From: Zychaea mexicana
Taxonomy: Eukaryota; Mucoromycota; Mucoromycetes; Mucorales; Lichtheimiaceae
Direction: 5' to 3'
Assembly: GCF_025766255.1 (NCBI RefSeq)
Contig: NW_026516743.1
Coordinates: 62,001-126,000, forward strand
DNA: 64,000 bases
Under the pieces are notes generated by a model. The model saw only the letters and a list, made by a program, of their open reading frames with translations. It made no database searches and was not told the DNA's origin. Both the position numbers and the translations under genes were made by a program. Shown piece by piece: positions 1-10,493 of the stretch. Numbering within the stretch: the first letter of the stretch is position 1; each line of letters opens with the position of its first letter.

Positions 1-2034
1 TAAGCACCCAGCGGGCAAAGGTACTTTGCACAACGTTGGTACGATCTAAGCAGTCCATACAGTTGCTTCTAATAACGCTTTCCTGAGACTTGCGGATAAC
101 GGGGGCATTCTTGTCTGAAGCATCGTAGTAAAAGTATCCTTGCTTGACGAGCTGTTCCTGGAGCTGATCCACCAATAGCTGAATACGATCCCAACGCATC
201 TTCTTGCACTCGCTGTGGAAATCAAAATGCGTATAGTACAGACGTGGGTCGTTTAATTGTTCCACGGTGCGAGCATATGCTTGGCCCATGGGCAATTCGT
301 AGCCCTTTTTGTTGATAAGGTTGACCAGGATCTGAGGGCCGTAGGTACGGATTTGTTCATCAAAGTGGCTACGAGCTGCGGCAAGCTATTATTCATGCGA
401 TGAGCATTGCAACTTTTTTCCCAGCTGGCTTCCACCCCACCCCCCACATCCAGTGTATATAGAAATCCAACTGCTTACACTTTTTCTGCTTTCGCCAACC
501 CACAATCGCGGAGTATATTTAAGGTTGATGATTTGGCTCCAATAGACAGGGATAGAGCCTCTGGTCTGTACATACGATAGCTGCTTCTTGCCAACAATAG
601 GTGATGGTGCGTCCGGTCCATCGTAAAGCACGAGTTGTTCTGTTTCAACGAAATTGGAGACGTGGCCGTCGCTGTCGATACCACGAGAAAAGAATCGGGT
701 GCCTGGTCGGAAACGACTGCGACGGGTGATAAGACCCAAGACAAACTTTTTATCATTCACATGAACGTTTTCAATGTTGACAACTGGATCATTTCTTTCT
801 TGTTAGTGCTTTACGTTTCCCCCATCATAGTACTACAAACCCATATCCTCACCCAATCTCCAAATGCCAGAAACATAATAACAGACTTACAGCCTTGCAT
901 GACAGGGAGGATGTAATCGGTAAACTATACGATCGGTCCCCTTGAATCAGCTCAAAATGTTTCCTCCGTATAGTGTAACTCCCCTTCTTTCCCATCCTTA
1001 CGTTTTGGCTTGCATCCTTTGTGAGAATTGCGTCGATCAATTTGCTTGAAATATAACGGTTCCAAAAGAATCGATCGTCCACCTAACCAAAAAGAAAAAG
1101 TCTAGTTTCTTTTCACATGAAATCCCAAAAGATAAAATTTACCCGTTTCCACAATGGCTCTGTCAACGAATCGTTGTTGAATTCGCCCTGCCTCTGCAAG
1201 CTTTGCGTCAGATCATACGTGTACGAAAAGTAAAATCCTCCAGACTTTAGATGGTTTTCGAGAAGGCGGACGTAGGTATGTTCGTCTTGTTTCTACATGG
1301 TTTTTAAAGAGTGAATCAAATTAATAAGTGAAAGCATGGATAACCTTTCTCTATTCACTTTTATTCCTTACCTGAATTTCTGTCAAACCTGCAAGATTGC
1401 GAGCCAGCGGTAGTATTTGGAACGAGCCAACACGATGGATATCATGACCACGGATAGAGCCGATCGTTTCACTATTCGTGATGACGATCATGTAATAACC
1501 TAAATCTGGATAAGCAACGCATGTCCGACGACGACTACCCGCACATACACACACACACACGCACGGCCACCTCGACACGCTCACACTCACTTTTCCCTCT
1601 TTGTATATCTTACATGCTTGAAGTTGAATAAATCCCATAATACCGCTGATAGACATTGCTGTCTCTTGCTCTGTAACCGGAGGAACTGCATTGTCTAAAA
1701 AAATATTCAATAATAAAACGAACGCAAATGAGGTTACTTTAAACTTATTCAACTAATTTCATTTATTTCAATGTAGACCTCTTTCTGTCATGTTGTTATC
1801 GTGATCCCGATTATAAGAAAAAGTTTAAGAAAACTAACCAGCACCAAGTTCAACGGTACCACTCTTGCGACGAACAATTAAACTAGCACCAGACTCTGGC
1901 TCGAGGACATATGTGTCCTTTGTGATATACCTAACGGGAAATTACGTGACCTCTCTGTGTTAAACAGATAACCCTCATTTGTCACGTTTGAGAAGCATGC
2001 AAGAGATTATTTACAGTCGTATTTTCTGATGCAT
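1..2034 (-). CDS. SAC1: SAC1-type phosphoinositide phosphatase (3' end outside window)
   Basis: Sac1 dephosphorylates PI4P and related phosphoinositides, usually at the ER/Golgi. About 435 residues are present. Nine exons on the minus strand: 2034-2015, 1930-1839, 1694 to about 1587, about 1502-1372, 1292-1143, 1082-1003, 924-891, 783-479 and 385-1. The exon 3/4 junction is uncertain by a few codons. Seen directly: a Sac1 N-terminal domain that includes the motif [10 protein letters not shown], the segment [16 protein letters not shown], the stretch [12 protein letters not shown], and the catalytic CX5R(T/S) loop CMDCLDRT at about 41-61. The C-terminal membrane anchors expected for ER Sac1 would lie left of base 1. 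The start at 2034 gives MHQKIRLY, a normal family N-terminus. An intron holds a CA/TG microsatellite. Family identity is very secure; residence in the ER is inferred. Confidence 0.95.
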
Positions 2035-3401
2035 GGTGCGTGTTATTGTATGTACGTGGTGGTTTGTTGGCAACCGCGAACGCAAGGGAGAAGAAAAAAA
2101 AGAGAGAAAGTGTGATTTATATATAAGGTAATTTCGCAACACAGCAGCAACAACCTCATACTCCGCCAAGTTTTTCGAGTTGATGAGCCCAAACACGTGA
2201 AGAAAGTTCAACATGAAATAACAGGGATAATCAGCTAGAGCATGTAGAGAAAAAAAAAGGGTTGGGGAGCTGTTTTCGGAAGATGGATTAGAAGAGCGTG
2301 TTGCCGTGTAGTAAAGCTACTTGATGTATACTTCATATGGGAAGAAAGTTTTGCTGCTTCAATCCCCGTGTTCTATATGGCATGATGATCAACCGTGACA
2401 TACCAAGTTACGATAGCTCACCACTCTTATTTTTGCCCTTCCAAGTCTACGATGTAGAAGACATACATTAACGCAATAAGTAACCATGGATATCTTTTTC
2501 AACTCTTTTTGCAAAAAAATCAAGTAGTTACTACACTACCACGGCTACACACGCGTTCCTCTGTAATCACATCATCATATTTCCGTAGCTAAAAGCGAGC
2601 TATATGGAGTTGCTTAGCTTATTGAGGCTAGCAAAGTACACTAACATGTGCTAACAATCTCTGCTCACCAGCTTAATGTTAAGTGTATATACATGTACGA
2701 CTTCTTACAGGACGTATGTATGACATTACATGTTATGTGTATATACTGTCAAAAAATGTATTGCCTGACCCGTAGTAGCACACACTGCCTAACTAATATC
2801 CGGTTAAACGCTTTGACTGTATTACTGCATTATCCCTCGTGTCAAGTGCAGCAACCAGCAGCACAACAGACTTTACGCATCGACGGACTAAAACAAAACA
2901 ACTAAACCCTATTGCTGTATAGTAGCACCCGTCGTTTTAATTGACCAGCCTTAAGTGAAAGCGTACGTAGAATGCTGGAGATACGCATCGCTCCTTGAAG
3001 AATTCTTCACTCCACTCAGTGTCCATCTCTTTATATACCAAGATTAGACATCCTATCAAAGCACAAGTGACTAGGTAGCAGGTATAATTGCCTCATTACT
3101 CCATCATAAAAATGTCCAACAATGTCGTGGTAGTGGGAGTATATCCAGTCTGGGTTCCTGATCATGTGCCATGATGATGATGATGATGGTGTTGCATGCA
3201 TGCAGGGTGGGCTTTTGTTTGTTGATAGTGATTAAAAAACTTCATGCTTAAAATGTACAAATCATAAAAAGCATTCTTTGTTCGCAATTTTAATCAAAAG
3301 ACATCCTTTTCCCTCTTTTCCTTTCCCCTTTTTATTTTTTGCGTAGCCGATTCACGTTATTGACTGCTTCATTAATCAGTGATACTTGTTTTTCTTATAA
3401 A
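2035..3401. other. Intergenic spacer between SAC1 and the orphan gene
   Basis: About 1.37 kb between the SAC1 start (leaving leftwards) and the next gene (leaving rightwards), so it should hold both promoters. It contains an (ATG)n run at 3171-3189 and pyrimidine-rich stretches just before the downstream start. No convincing exon or RNA gene was seen. Confidence 0.5.
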
Positions 3402-4304
3402 ATGAACTTTTCCATTCCGGCGGCTCTTTCAAGAAAGTCAGCGACGGATGACGGTGGTTACGAGTGCAGAAAGAAGAAGGAGCCTAGTACCATGGCAAGT
3501 AGAACCATCATGTCGACACCTCCAAGTACACCACAAAGCAATCGGTATTTCAAGGCATCCCCACAACGAGTGCAGGCCTTGCGCAGACAACACAGCGGAG
3601 AATCACCAAAACTAGCTCGTCAGCACACAATGCCTATTCTGGAGTCGTCCAAGTCAGCATCGACGGCCCGTATTGCAAGTAACCTTCGACGAGCTCACAG
3701 TCATACGACAGCATCAGAAGCAGCAGCAGCTACAAAGGATCTTTACTCCCTTGGCGCGTCGTCAGCATCAGAAGCCACAACAAGAAAAGCTCATCGTCCA
3801 TGGCAACGACAGCAACCACAATGTCAAATAGGAAGAAAACCAGAAAATGACAGTGATAGCAATCGACGCCGTTCTACAAAGAGTGCAACCGGGTGGACCC
3901 ACGATACATGGCTCATCTTGTCACGGTACTACGAAGCAGTTGGACGCGATGCAGAAGAAACAGTCAATAGCTTTTACCGCCACGAGTCCCTCCAGATTTG
4001 CAAAGACACCGAGGGCTTTTATGAAATCATAGAGCTTTGGCCAAAGGACGTGGTTAGATGGCGCGTTTTGTGTCTATCCTCTGTGACAAAGAAACATGGT
4101 GGCATCCCGCTATTGGACCGCGTAAAAGCGTACAATGAAAAGAAACGGTGCAGACGCCAACGAGATGCAGAGGAGGAGAAGGAAGGGGGACAAGATCAGC
4201 ACGCATATGAGTATGAAGAGGACGACGACGAGGAGGAGCATCCGGCATGTTATAAAAGGGTTTGTCGTAGACAACCGACTATAGCAGCAGCATGCACAAA
4301 ATAA
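3402..4304 (+). CDS. Uncharacterised protein with a conserved-looking WxxDxW core and acidic tail
   Basis: Single-exon ORF of 300 residues. I do not recognise the family. The first ~160 residues are Ser/Thr/Ala-rich, basic and low-complexity, with SP/TP-type sites (TPPSTPQ, ASPQR, ESPK) that could be phosphorylated. Residues ~164-255 look folded: a Trp-containing start (GWTHDTWLILSRYY), then an acidic helix-like stretch and WPKDVVRWRVL. A Lys/Arg-rich patch follows, then a Glu/Asp-rich tail. The first in-frame ATG at 3402 follows AAA and a pyrimidine-rich upstream region; no signal peptide or membrane segment is evident. Base composition resembles the neighbouring genes. A regulatory or nuclear role is possible from composition only. 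Coding status is likely because of length, lack of stops and biased composition. Confidence 0.7.
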   Translation: MNFSIPAALSRKSATDDGGYECRKKKEPSTMASRTIMSTPPSTPQSNRYFKASPQRVQALRRQHSGESPKLARQHTMPILESSKSASTARIASNLRRAHSHTTASEAAAATKDLYSLGASSASEATTRKAHRPWQRQQPQCQIGRKPENDSDSNRRRSTKSATGWTHDTWLILSRYYEAVGRDAEETVNSFYRHESLQICKDTEGFYEIIELWPKDVVRWRVLCLSSVTKKHGGIPLLDRVKAYNEKKRCRRQRDAEEEKEGGQDQHAYEYEEDDDEEEHPACYKRVCRRQPTIAAACTK

Positions 4305-5714
4305 TCAGCACCTGTATGTTCATAGAACCCTCCATTGTACGTTGTACGCTCATTTCGATAAAACCGTGATTAAAATTGAAAAGGACGCGAGCGTATACAG
4401 TATATGTACGGCCATTTCCTAGTTGGTACAATTTTGAAAAAACACAACCATTTAAAATCAGCCCATCAGTTCAGGGCAGCAGTGGTTTTAAGATTGCTTA
4501 GTCAAGGATAGTTCGTCAGATGACAGGTGTGAAATGAACTCCTCTGTCGACTTTTAGACAAAAACTGCTTGATATGTATACCGTATCTTCGTCACTAATT
4601 ATAGAGCTTCGTTGTTGGTGACACATATCACAAATAATAATAAAAACCGCAACATGCATGTAGACTTTCTGTTGGTTGTCTTGTATTTTGTTATATACTA
4701 AAAGACATGTATGCATGTCTGGTTACCCAATGGCAAGGCGATCAATAAGCTCTACTCTACTGAAGAAATGTAATCAGGTTACGATGGCATGATTAGAATG
4801 CTATAATACTAAGATAATGAAAAGGACGATGCAGCATAACAGAGCATTTTGCCACGCGAGAAACATCTTTGGAGGATCGTCGTCGTGCTTGACAATCATG
4901 TGGGGCTTTTTTTGCATGCACGATTTGCATTCCTTTTTGACTCCAGTCATACCAACAAAATACTGTTATGCCCCATACCGTATGCGATAGCAAAATATGT
5001 TACCCAGTCCTCGCTTTTCTTTTTTTTGAGAGCAAAATTATATTACATCTTTATAAGAAAGCGTGTTTTTATTGGTAGATGGATAAATACCCACTTTTAA
5101 TATGATTAGTAAATACAAGCTACTTGTAATGTGTTCAATGATGGAAAAAGTGGCATAACAAAGCAGAGAAAGAAGAACTATTTTACAGCAATGAGTCATA
5201 CAGTGGCGTGAAATGGTGAATGGAGTAAGGTGGCATACAAAGGGCACAATGATTCTGTCCTGACGGTTGATAAAAATGTGAGTGAAAGAGACAGACATAG
5301 AATTTGCTTTGTTGAAAGGGTTACAAATGCAAGGTAGATATATCACATAGAACAAGACAGCGTGGCATTAAAACAAATAATGTTAAAAGAGAAACCGACC
5401 AAACACATTGTAATATACATAAAAATGCCACTATTATTGGTTGTCCCACCATGATCACGGGGGCCACCTCGTCGGCTCATTGTTCCTGGACAGTCTGCTG
5501 CTGTCCAGGTTGTATCAATTACTATTGTTATCTCCAAGGTTATTCGGACAGCGGTTCTGTTGCAGATGTCTCGTCAATGCAGATGGACGCGAAAGGACAA
5601 GATGACAATTTGGACGTAGGCGTCTATTGTAGTATTTGAGTCATTGCAGGATAGATCCTGGCTTCATACTGTATATGTACCTCAGGATTCCTGCGTCAAA
5701 AAAAAAACACCTGC
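4305..5714. other. Intergenic, no convincing gene
   Basis: AT-rich spacer of 1.4 kb. Short open frames on both strands are unsupported by splice context or recognisable protein sequence. A short minus-strand frame near 5450-5540 is low-complexity and not credited. Confidence 0.4.
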
Positions 5715-5930
5715 TCAAACAGCAGCTTCGAGTAAAGAGTCGCTGAGGAAAACCTCCATAGATCGAATTTGCTCCGTCCGTAGCACAATTCCTGCTTGTT
5801 CTGCTATGTACGCAATAGTCGTGTCGTCGACCTCTTCCGTACATTGGATTGTCGTCCGCCATTGGTGATGATGCCATACTTGTCGCTGGTGTGGAGGGAG
5901 CGCTCCGAGATGTTGACGATGCCGAGAAGA
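5715..5930 (-). CDS. Possible C-terminal exon of an unrecognised gene
   Basis: On the minus strand one frame ending at TGA 5717-5715 reads like genuine protein, with segments such as TEEVDDTTIAYIAEQAG and RTEQIRSMEVFLSDSLLEAA. It is amphipathic and helix-like. The frame closes upstream near 5930, so further exons towards 6100 would be needed, and a second frame in that area is also open over more than 140 codons. I could not build a complete splice model or identify a family. It may be the last exon of a small gene, or a decayed gene. Confidence 0.3.
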   Translation of the reverse strand, partial: SSRHRQHLGALPPHQRQVWHHHQWRTTIQCTEEVDDTTIAYIAEQAGIVLRTEQIRSMEVFLSDSLLEAAV

Positions 5931-6719
5931 TCACGCTCGTGATATCGTCGATGATGCTGTTATCAGCAGTAGCATTACTAGCAGCCGATGTATACTGAGC
6001 CCGTGCGAAATTGAATGGTGGTGACGATGATGGAATAATATATATAATTCTTCCATATATCAAAAGCAGGAGAGTATCTTTTTTATATATATGATACTTT
6101 CTTGTCACTTTCAATTCGATAAAAAGTGTACTGTCTTTTCTAGCTTACTTGCTAGGTGTGCTACGTGACTCTGTAATTTCTCATTCTGTTCGCATTGGAG
6201 GGTCTCCTGTCATTTGCATAAACGTTTAACATTATCCTCCTGCCAATGCTTTTGTTACAAAACCACCTTGAAGGTATAACATAGGTACTGTATGTAAAAA
6301 AAAAGATATTTAAAGTAGCTAGATTCTAAACAAACATTGTTTGAAAAAAAAAACATGAATTTGAACTTAATGTATTAAAGCGTTTGCTCTCCATGTTATA
6401 TCATACGTACTGGCAAGCTTAAAAAGGTAATGGCTGCATACTCGGCTCGGAATGGTCTGGATCGATGCCTATCTCTACCATCACCTTTAACCTTTTAAAA
6501 GACGCACAGACTCAGATTTGCGTCAACGTGCATTTGAGACATATAAAAGAAACGTGTATTTGGAATCTAAAAAGCCCGTGGCTCTATCATACACGACGAT
6601 GATCTTGTGGAGCACCACTACCTTTTTTGCCAATTCGTAAACATATACTATGGTACCTTTGAATTTCGAAACAAGTTGTTAACGACGGGGACGCTTATGA
6701 TTACTTCATCCAAGCACTA

Positions 6720-7259
6720 AGGTGGGCGTCAGCTAAAGGGGCCAATTTAAGACCCGATTTCCAGCCTTCATAGAGTTATCTCTGCATGCTTAATTGCCAC
6801 AAAAGATAGCAGAATCGATAGCTTTAGAGGAGAGGAACACAACGTACTAATTTTTTTTTCAATGCGCTCACTTGTTGCTGAGCTATGACATTTCGAAGTC
6901 TACTATTTTTAGTACTTTTAGCTAGGAAACGAACAATTTTTGTACACCATTTCCCCATCATCTATTTTGAATCGCAAATCTTTTCACGTCATCTTTCACC
7001 AACTTCATAATTAAATACGCATTTAAATGGCAGGAACCAAAAGAAGAGCTAAAGTTGGTAAAGCCAACTACGAACAAGAAAAAAGATTGAGACTTGAACG
7101 CGAAAAAGCAGAATGCGAAAGAGCAGAACGCGAACAATAAGAGATCGAAGTTCAAGACATTCAACAAGAGGAAGAATCCCCTCTTACTTATCACCTGACG
7201 CGGGGTTTAAAGTCGATTTGATTTTTGCAAAAAATGGCCCCTTTAGCTGACGCCCACCT
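6720..7259. mobile_element. 540-bp TA-flanked inverted-repeat element (Tc1/mariner-like MITE)
   Basis: The ends are perfect 25-bp inverted repeats beginning AGGTGGGCGTCAGCTAAAG (left from 6720, right ending 7259). Both sides are flanked by TA (6718-6719 and 7260-7261), the target duplication typical of the Tc1/mariner superfamily. The interior is too short for a transposase but has a small ORF, 7027-7140. The surroundings are AT-rich and gene-free. Superfamily assignment is inferred from the TA duplication only. Confidence 0.85.
7027..7140 (+). CDS. Small charged ORF inside the inverted-repeat element
   Basis: A 37-codon ORF starting MAGTKRRAKVGKANYEQEKR and ending in a Glu/Arg-rich helix-like stretch, then TAA at 7138-7140. 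The same frame stays open past that stop for another ~26 codons with similar acidic composition, so the stop may have been acquired. It could be a remnant of a protein once carried by the parent element. The function is unknown, and translation is unproven. Confidence 0.3.
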   Translation: MAGTKRRAKVGKANYEQEKRLRLEREKAECERAEREQ

Positions 7260-7261
7260 TA

Positions 7262-8253
7262 TACCATTGATTTTGCTTTCTTTCCAAATAGAATGGCGTA
7301 CACCATACAGCATGGTACATGCATTAAAATCAAACCCTGTCGTTGCGTCAGTATGGTATCCTCAAAAAGTCACAGGTCGATCTGCAGCTTTGTATGGTGT
7401 ATTAGCTATATCTAGAATGGATACATCCTATCATTGGATGCTCGATATACTACTAGTACCACTGCTGTTTTTATGCACCCGGCGACATATCTTGAACTTT
7501 TGTAGTCCAATGAGTCGCTTTTTTGGAAACAAAGAAAAGCGACGTCCGCCCATACAGTTATGCTTATTAAGCCCACAGTCAGCAAACACCTTCTATGTAC
7601 ATATCATACAGTGATTATACACACGTAATTGGGAGCTTTGATGCAGTGCCTCTAACGCTACATTAAATACTAAATGTGCGTCAAAGTGATGGAATTCGCT
7701 GCTTACGCATAATGATCATGCCATACTTAATAGCCTTCTAGGTAGTTTACGACATATCCCGAGTAAGTATTCTATGTTAGAAACACTCTTTTGGACCTCC
7801 CGTGCAATACACAAGTTTGGTCAGAAGTCAAATACCATCTGCGCCAGAAATGCATACCAATATTGCAGAGCTACTCTTAATTGATGTAAACCCTGGGTTA
7901 AGATAAGAGACGAAGGCGAGAGATGAGGTGATTGATGCAGATACTATGTAACATTGCCCAACTCACGCTTCCACTCCGACTTGATTCGTTCCGGAGTTGA
8001 TCGCGCACAACAGCACTTCCACCACCATCACCATCACCCCAAAGCCAAAGTGTATGATGTTGAATAGTTAAAACAATTTGTATTCTTGCAAATTCTTCCT
8101 ATATGTTATGTGCATGTTATGTGTGTGTGTGTTTGTTTGTATACGCGCGCGGGGAAATGGTATGGACAAGAAAAGAGCGTGTATTTATATGTTAAAAGGG
8201 GGGGGGAACGGAACAAGGTGATAGAGTTCATGACATGTGTGAGTGCCTTATAG
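7262..8253. other. Gene-poor spacer downstream of PGK1
   Basis: Holds an uncredited plus-strand frame (7225-7614) that crosses the end of the inverted-repeat element, and the presumed PGK1 3' UTR near 8250-8100. Nothing further could be supported. Confidence 0.4.
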
Positions 8254-9751
8254 TCAAGCCTTGGTAGACAAAGCAGTAATACCAGGCAGCTCCTTGCCTT
8301 CCAGCAACTCCAAAGAGGCACCACCACCAGTAGAGATGTGGCTAATCTTACCCTCAGCGCCGTACTGCAAAGCAGCAGTGGCGGTGTCACCACCACCAAC
8401 AATGGTAACGGCACCCTTCTCGGTAGCCCCAATGACAGCTTCACAGGCAGACTTGGTGCCCTGGGCGAACTTTTCGATTTCAAAGACACCCATGGGGCCG
8501 TTCCACAAGATGGTCTTGGAGGCAAGGATTTCTTCACGGAAGATCTTGTTGGACTGTTCACCACAGTCCAAGCCCAAGAAATCGTCGGGGATACCGGTTT
8601 CATCGGTAGCATGGCCGACTTGGGCATCAGCGCCAAATTTGCTGCCGGTCACGTAGTCGACGGGGAAGACCAACTTGACGTTCTTGGCCTTGGCCTTTTC
8701 AACCAAGTCCTTGACCAAGTGCGAGCCGGGCTCATCAAAGAGCGACTTACCGATCTAAATGTACGTTGTGTGCACGTGTGCAATGTTTGTGTTAGGTATG
8801 GCACACAGTGCAACACAGGAACTAATCGAATGTTCTGCCTCCCTCCCCTCCCATTTCCTTACCTTGACATTGTCGAGAGTCTTCTTGAAGGTGAAAGCCA
8901 TGGCACCGGTGATGATGAGAGAGTTGACCTTGTCCAACATGTTCTCGATCAACTGGATCTTGTCGGAAACCTTGGAACTGAATTTTCTTTATAAGTAACT
9001 GCTCCTCTTGACGCGCTTTTATACCTTATATATACGCAACACGCTCTCGCCAACAGTTAAAAGTATAGAGAGATGAACTTACCCGCCCAAGATGGCCAAG
9101 AAGGGGCGCTCGGGAGACTCAAGGACCTTGGCAAAGTATTCCAACTCCTTTTGCATCAAGAAACCAGCGGCGCGCTGGGGCAATTCAACGCCGACCATGG
9201 AGGAGTGGGCACGGTGAGCAGTACCGAACGCGTCATTGATGTAGACATCAGCCAAGCTAGTCAAGCTCTTGCGGAACTTCTCAACAGCCTCGGGGTCAGC
9301 CTTGGTCTTCTTACCCTCGGCATCCTTGGACGAACCCTCTTCCTCAATGTGGAAACGCAAGTTCTCCAGCAAGATCACCTGGCCGCCTTCGGCCGACTGG
9401 CAGGCCTTTTCGACCTCCGGACCGACGCAGTCAGACAAGAAGTTGACAGGCTTGCCCAACAACTTCTCGACTTCCTTGGCGACAGGCTTCAGGGAGTACT
9501 TTTCCTGGACTTGGCCGTTGGGACGGCCCAAGTGGGACATCAAGATCACTGCCTTGGCGCCCTGGTCCAAAGCATACTTGACAGTAGGCAAGGCCTGGAC
9601 GATGCGGTTGTTGTTGGTGATCTCGTCACCCTTCAAGGGAACGTTAAAGTCGACACTAGAAGAAGTAAAAAAAAAGCGCTGTCAGTTGGTGTGTCCTTGG
9701 TGTGGTTGTTTTTTTGTTGGGCAGGTAGTAGTTGGAGTGGTCGCTTTTGTT

Positions 9752-9782
<31 letters not shown>

Positions 9783-9879
9783 GAGTGCTGTGGTGGCTTC
9801 AGCTGACAGTTTACCGGATGAGGGCGCGCTTATCCTTGAGGTCGAGGTCGCGAATGGAGAGGCGGTTGGACAAAGACAT
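8254..9879 (-). CDS. PGK1: Phosphoglycerate kinase
   Basis: Catalyses the reversible transfer of phosphate from 1,3-bisphosphoglycerate to ADP in cytosolic glycolysis. Four exons on the minus strand: 9879-9815, 9655-9083, 8977-8863, 8754-8254. They join to exactly 417 residues, the usual eukaryotic length. Visible hallmarks are the N-terminal VDFNVPLK substrate loop, [16 protein letters not shown], the hinge region, and the C-terminal nucleotide-site motifs WNGPMGVFE and GGGDTATA. Codon use is strongly biased to C-ending codons, as expected for a highly expressed gene. That bias also creates long spurious open frames on the opposite strand. Intron 1 holds a (GA/TC)n tract. A TATATAAA box lies about 70 bases before the ATG. 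Confidence 0.98.
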
Positions 9880-9948
9880 GATTTGTTTCTTGAGAAGAAG
9901 AAAAAAAAAAGAGAAGAAGAGACGTCGGATGTCGCACCAAAGCTGGCC

Positions 9949-9956
9949 TTTATATA
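9949..9956 (-). promoter_or_regulatory. TATA box of PGK1
   Basis: TATATAAA read on the minus strand, about 70 bases upstream of the PGK1 start codon. Position and match fit a core promoter of a highly expressed gene; transcription start is not known. Confidence 0.55.
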
Positions 9957-10493
9957 TGAACCTACACACCCCACACGCGTGTTGGTAAAAATGGGCGCTC
10001 TTTGAAACTGTTTCGAGCGTGTTTCGGTTTATGCCTTGCAAAATGATATTCGCCCAAGAAAATACCCTGCGCTAACTCTAATGCGGACGCACTTTTCACT
10101 TTTTGCCTGGGTGTTCGTTGCCCGGCCCCTCCATGGCGACTCTCTGGAAAATTTCATGTGCTTTTCAAACTTTACCTGGAGGCCGCCGTAAATCACCGCC
10201 GGACGCGTCTATCCTTCCGATCCGTCCCTTTTCAGCTCGTCGCAAATGTTGCCGTGGAAGAGGTCGTCTCTTGCCACTTCTTTAGCGCACAGCCTTGTTG
10301 CAGGATGGGAAAGCCAATGGCAAGAGGGGGGGGACAAGGAGGCGGCATCCTCCCATCTATCGAGATGTGACTATTTGTTAGAGTCACTTCCCCAACAAAT
10401 TCGCCTTTCAAAGATCAGCCGATTGATATGATAAAAAAAAATATATCGACCTCGGGTGTAAGAAAATGCATTTAAAAACTCAGCTCCTTTTAT
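9957..10493. other. Spacer upstream of PGK1
   Basis: About 540 bases between the PGK1 promoter and the stop of the next minus-strand gene. GC-richer than most spacers here, which may reflect PGK1 upstream regulatory sequence. No gene or RNA was recognised. Confidence 0.4.

Noticed and set aside
7225..7614. 129-codon plus-strand ORF
   Set aside because: It begins inside the terminal repeat of the mobile element and runs into flanking DNA, so it is a chance fusion; no similarity seen.
8243..9988. Long plus-strand open frames (up to ~240 codons) across PGK1
   Set aside because: They mirror the strongly biased codons of PGK1 on the other strand and have no family similarity; classic antisense shadows.
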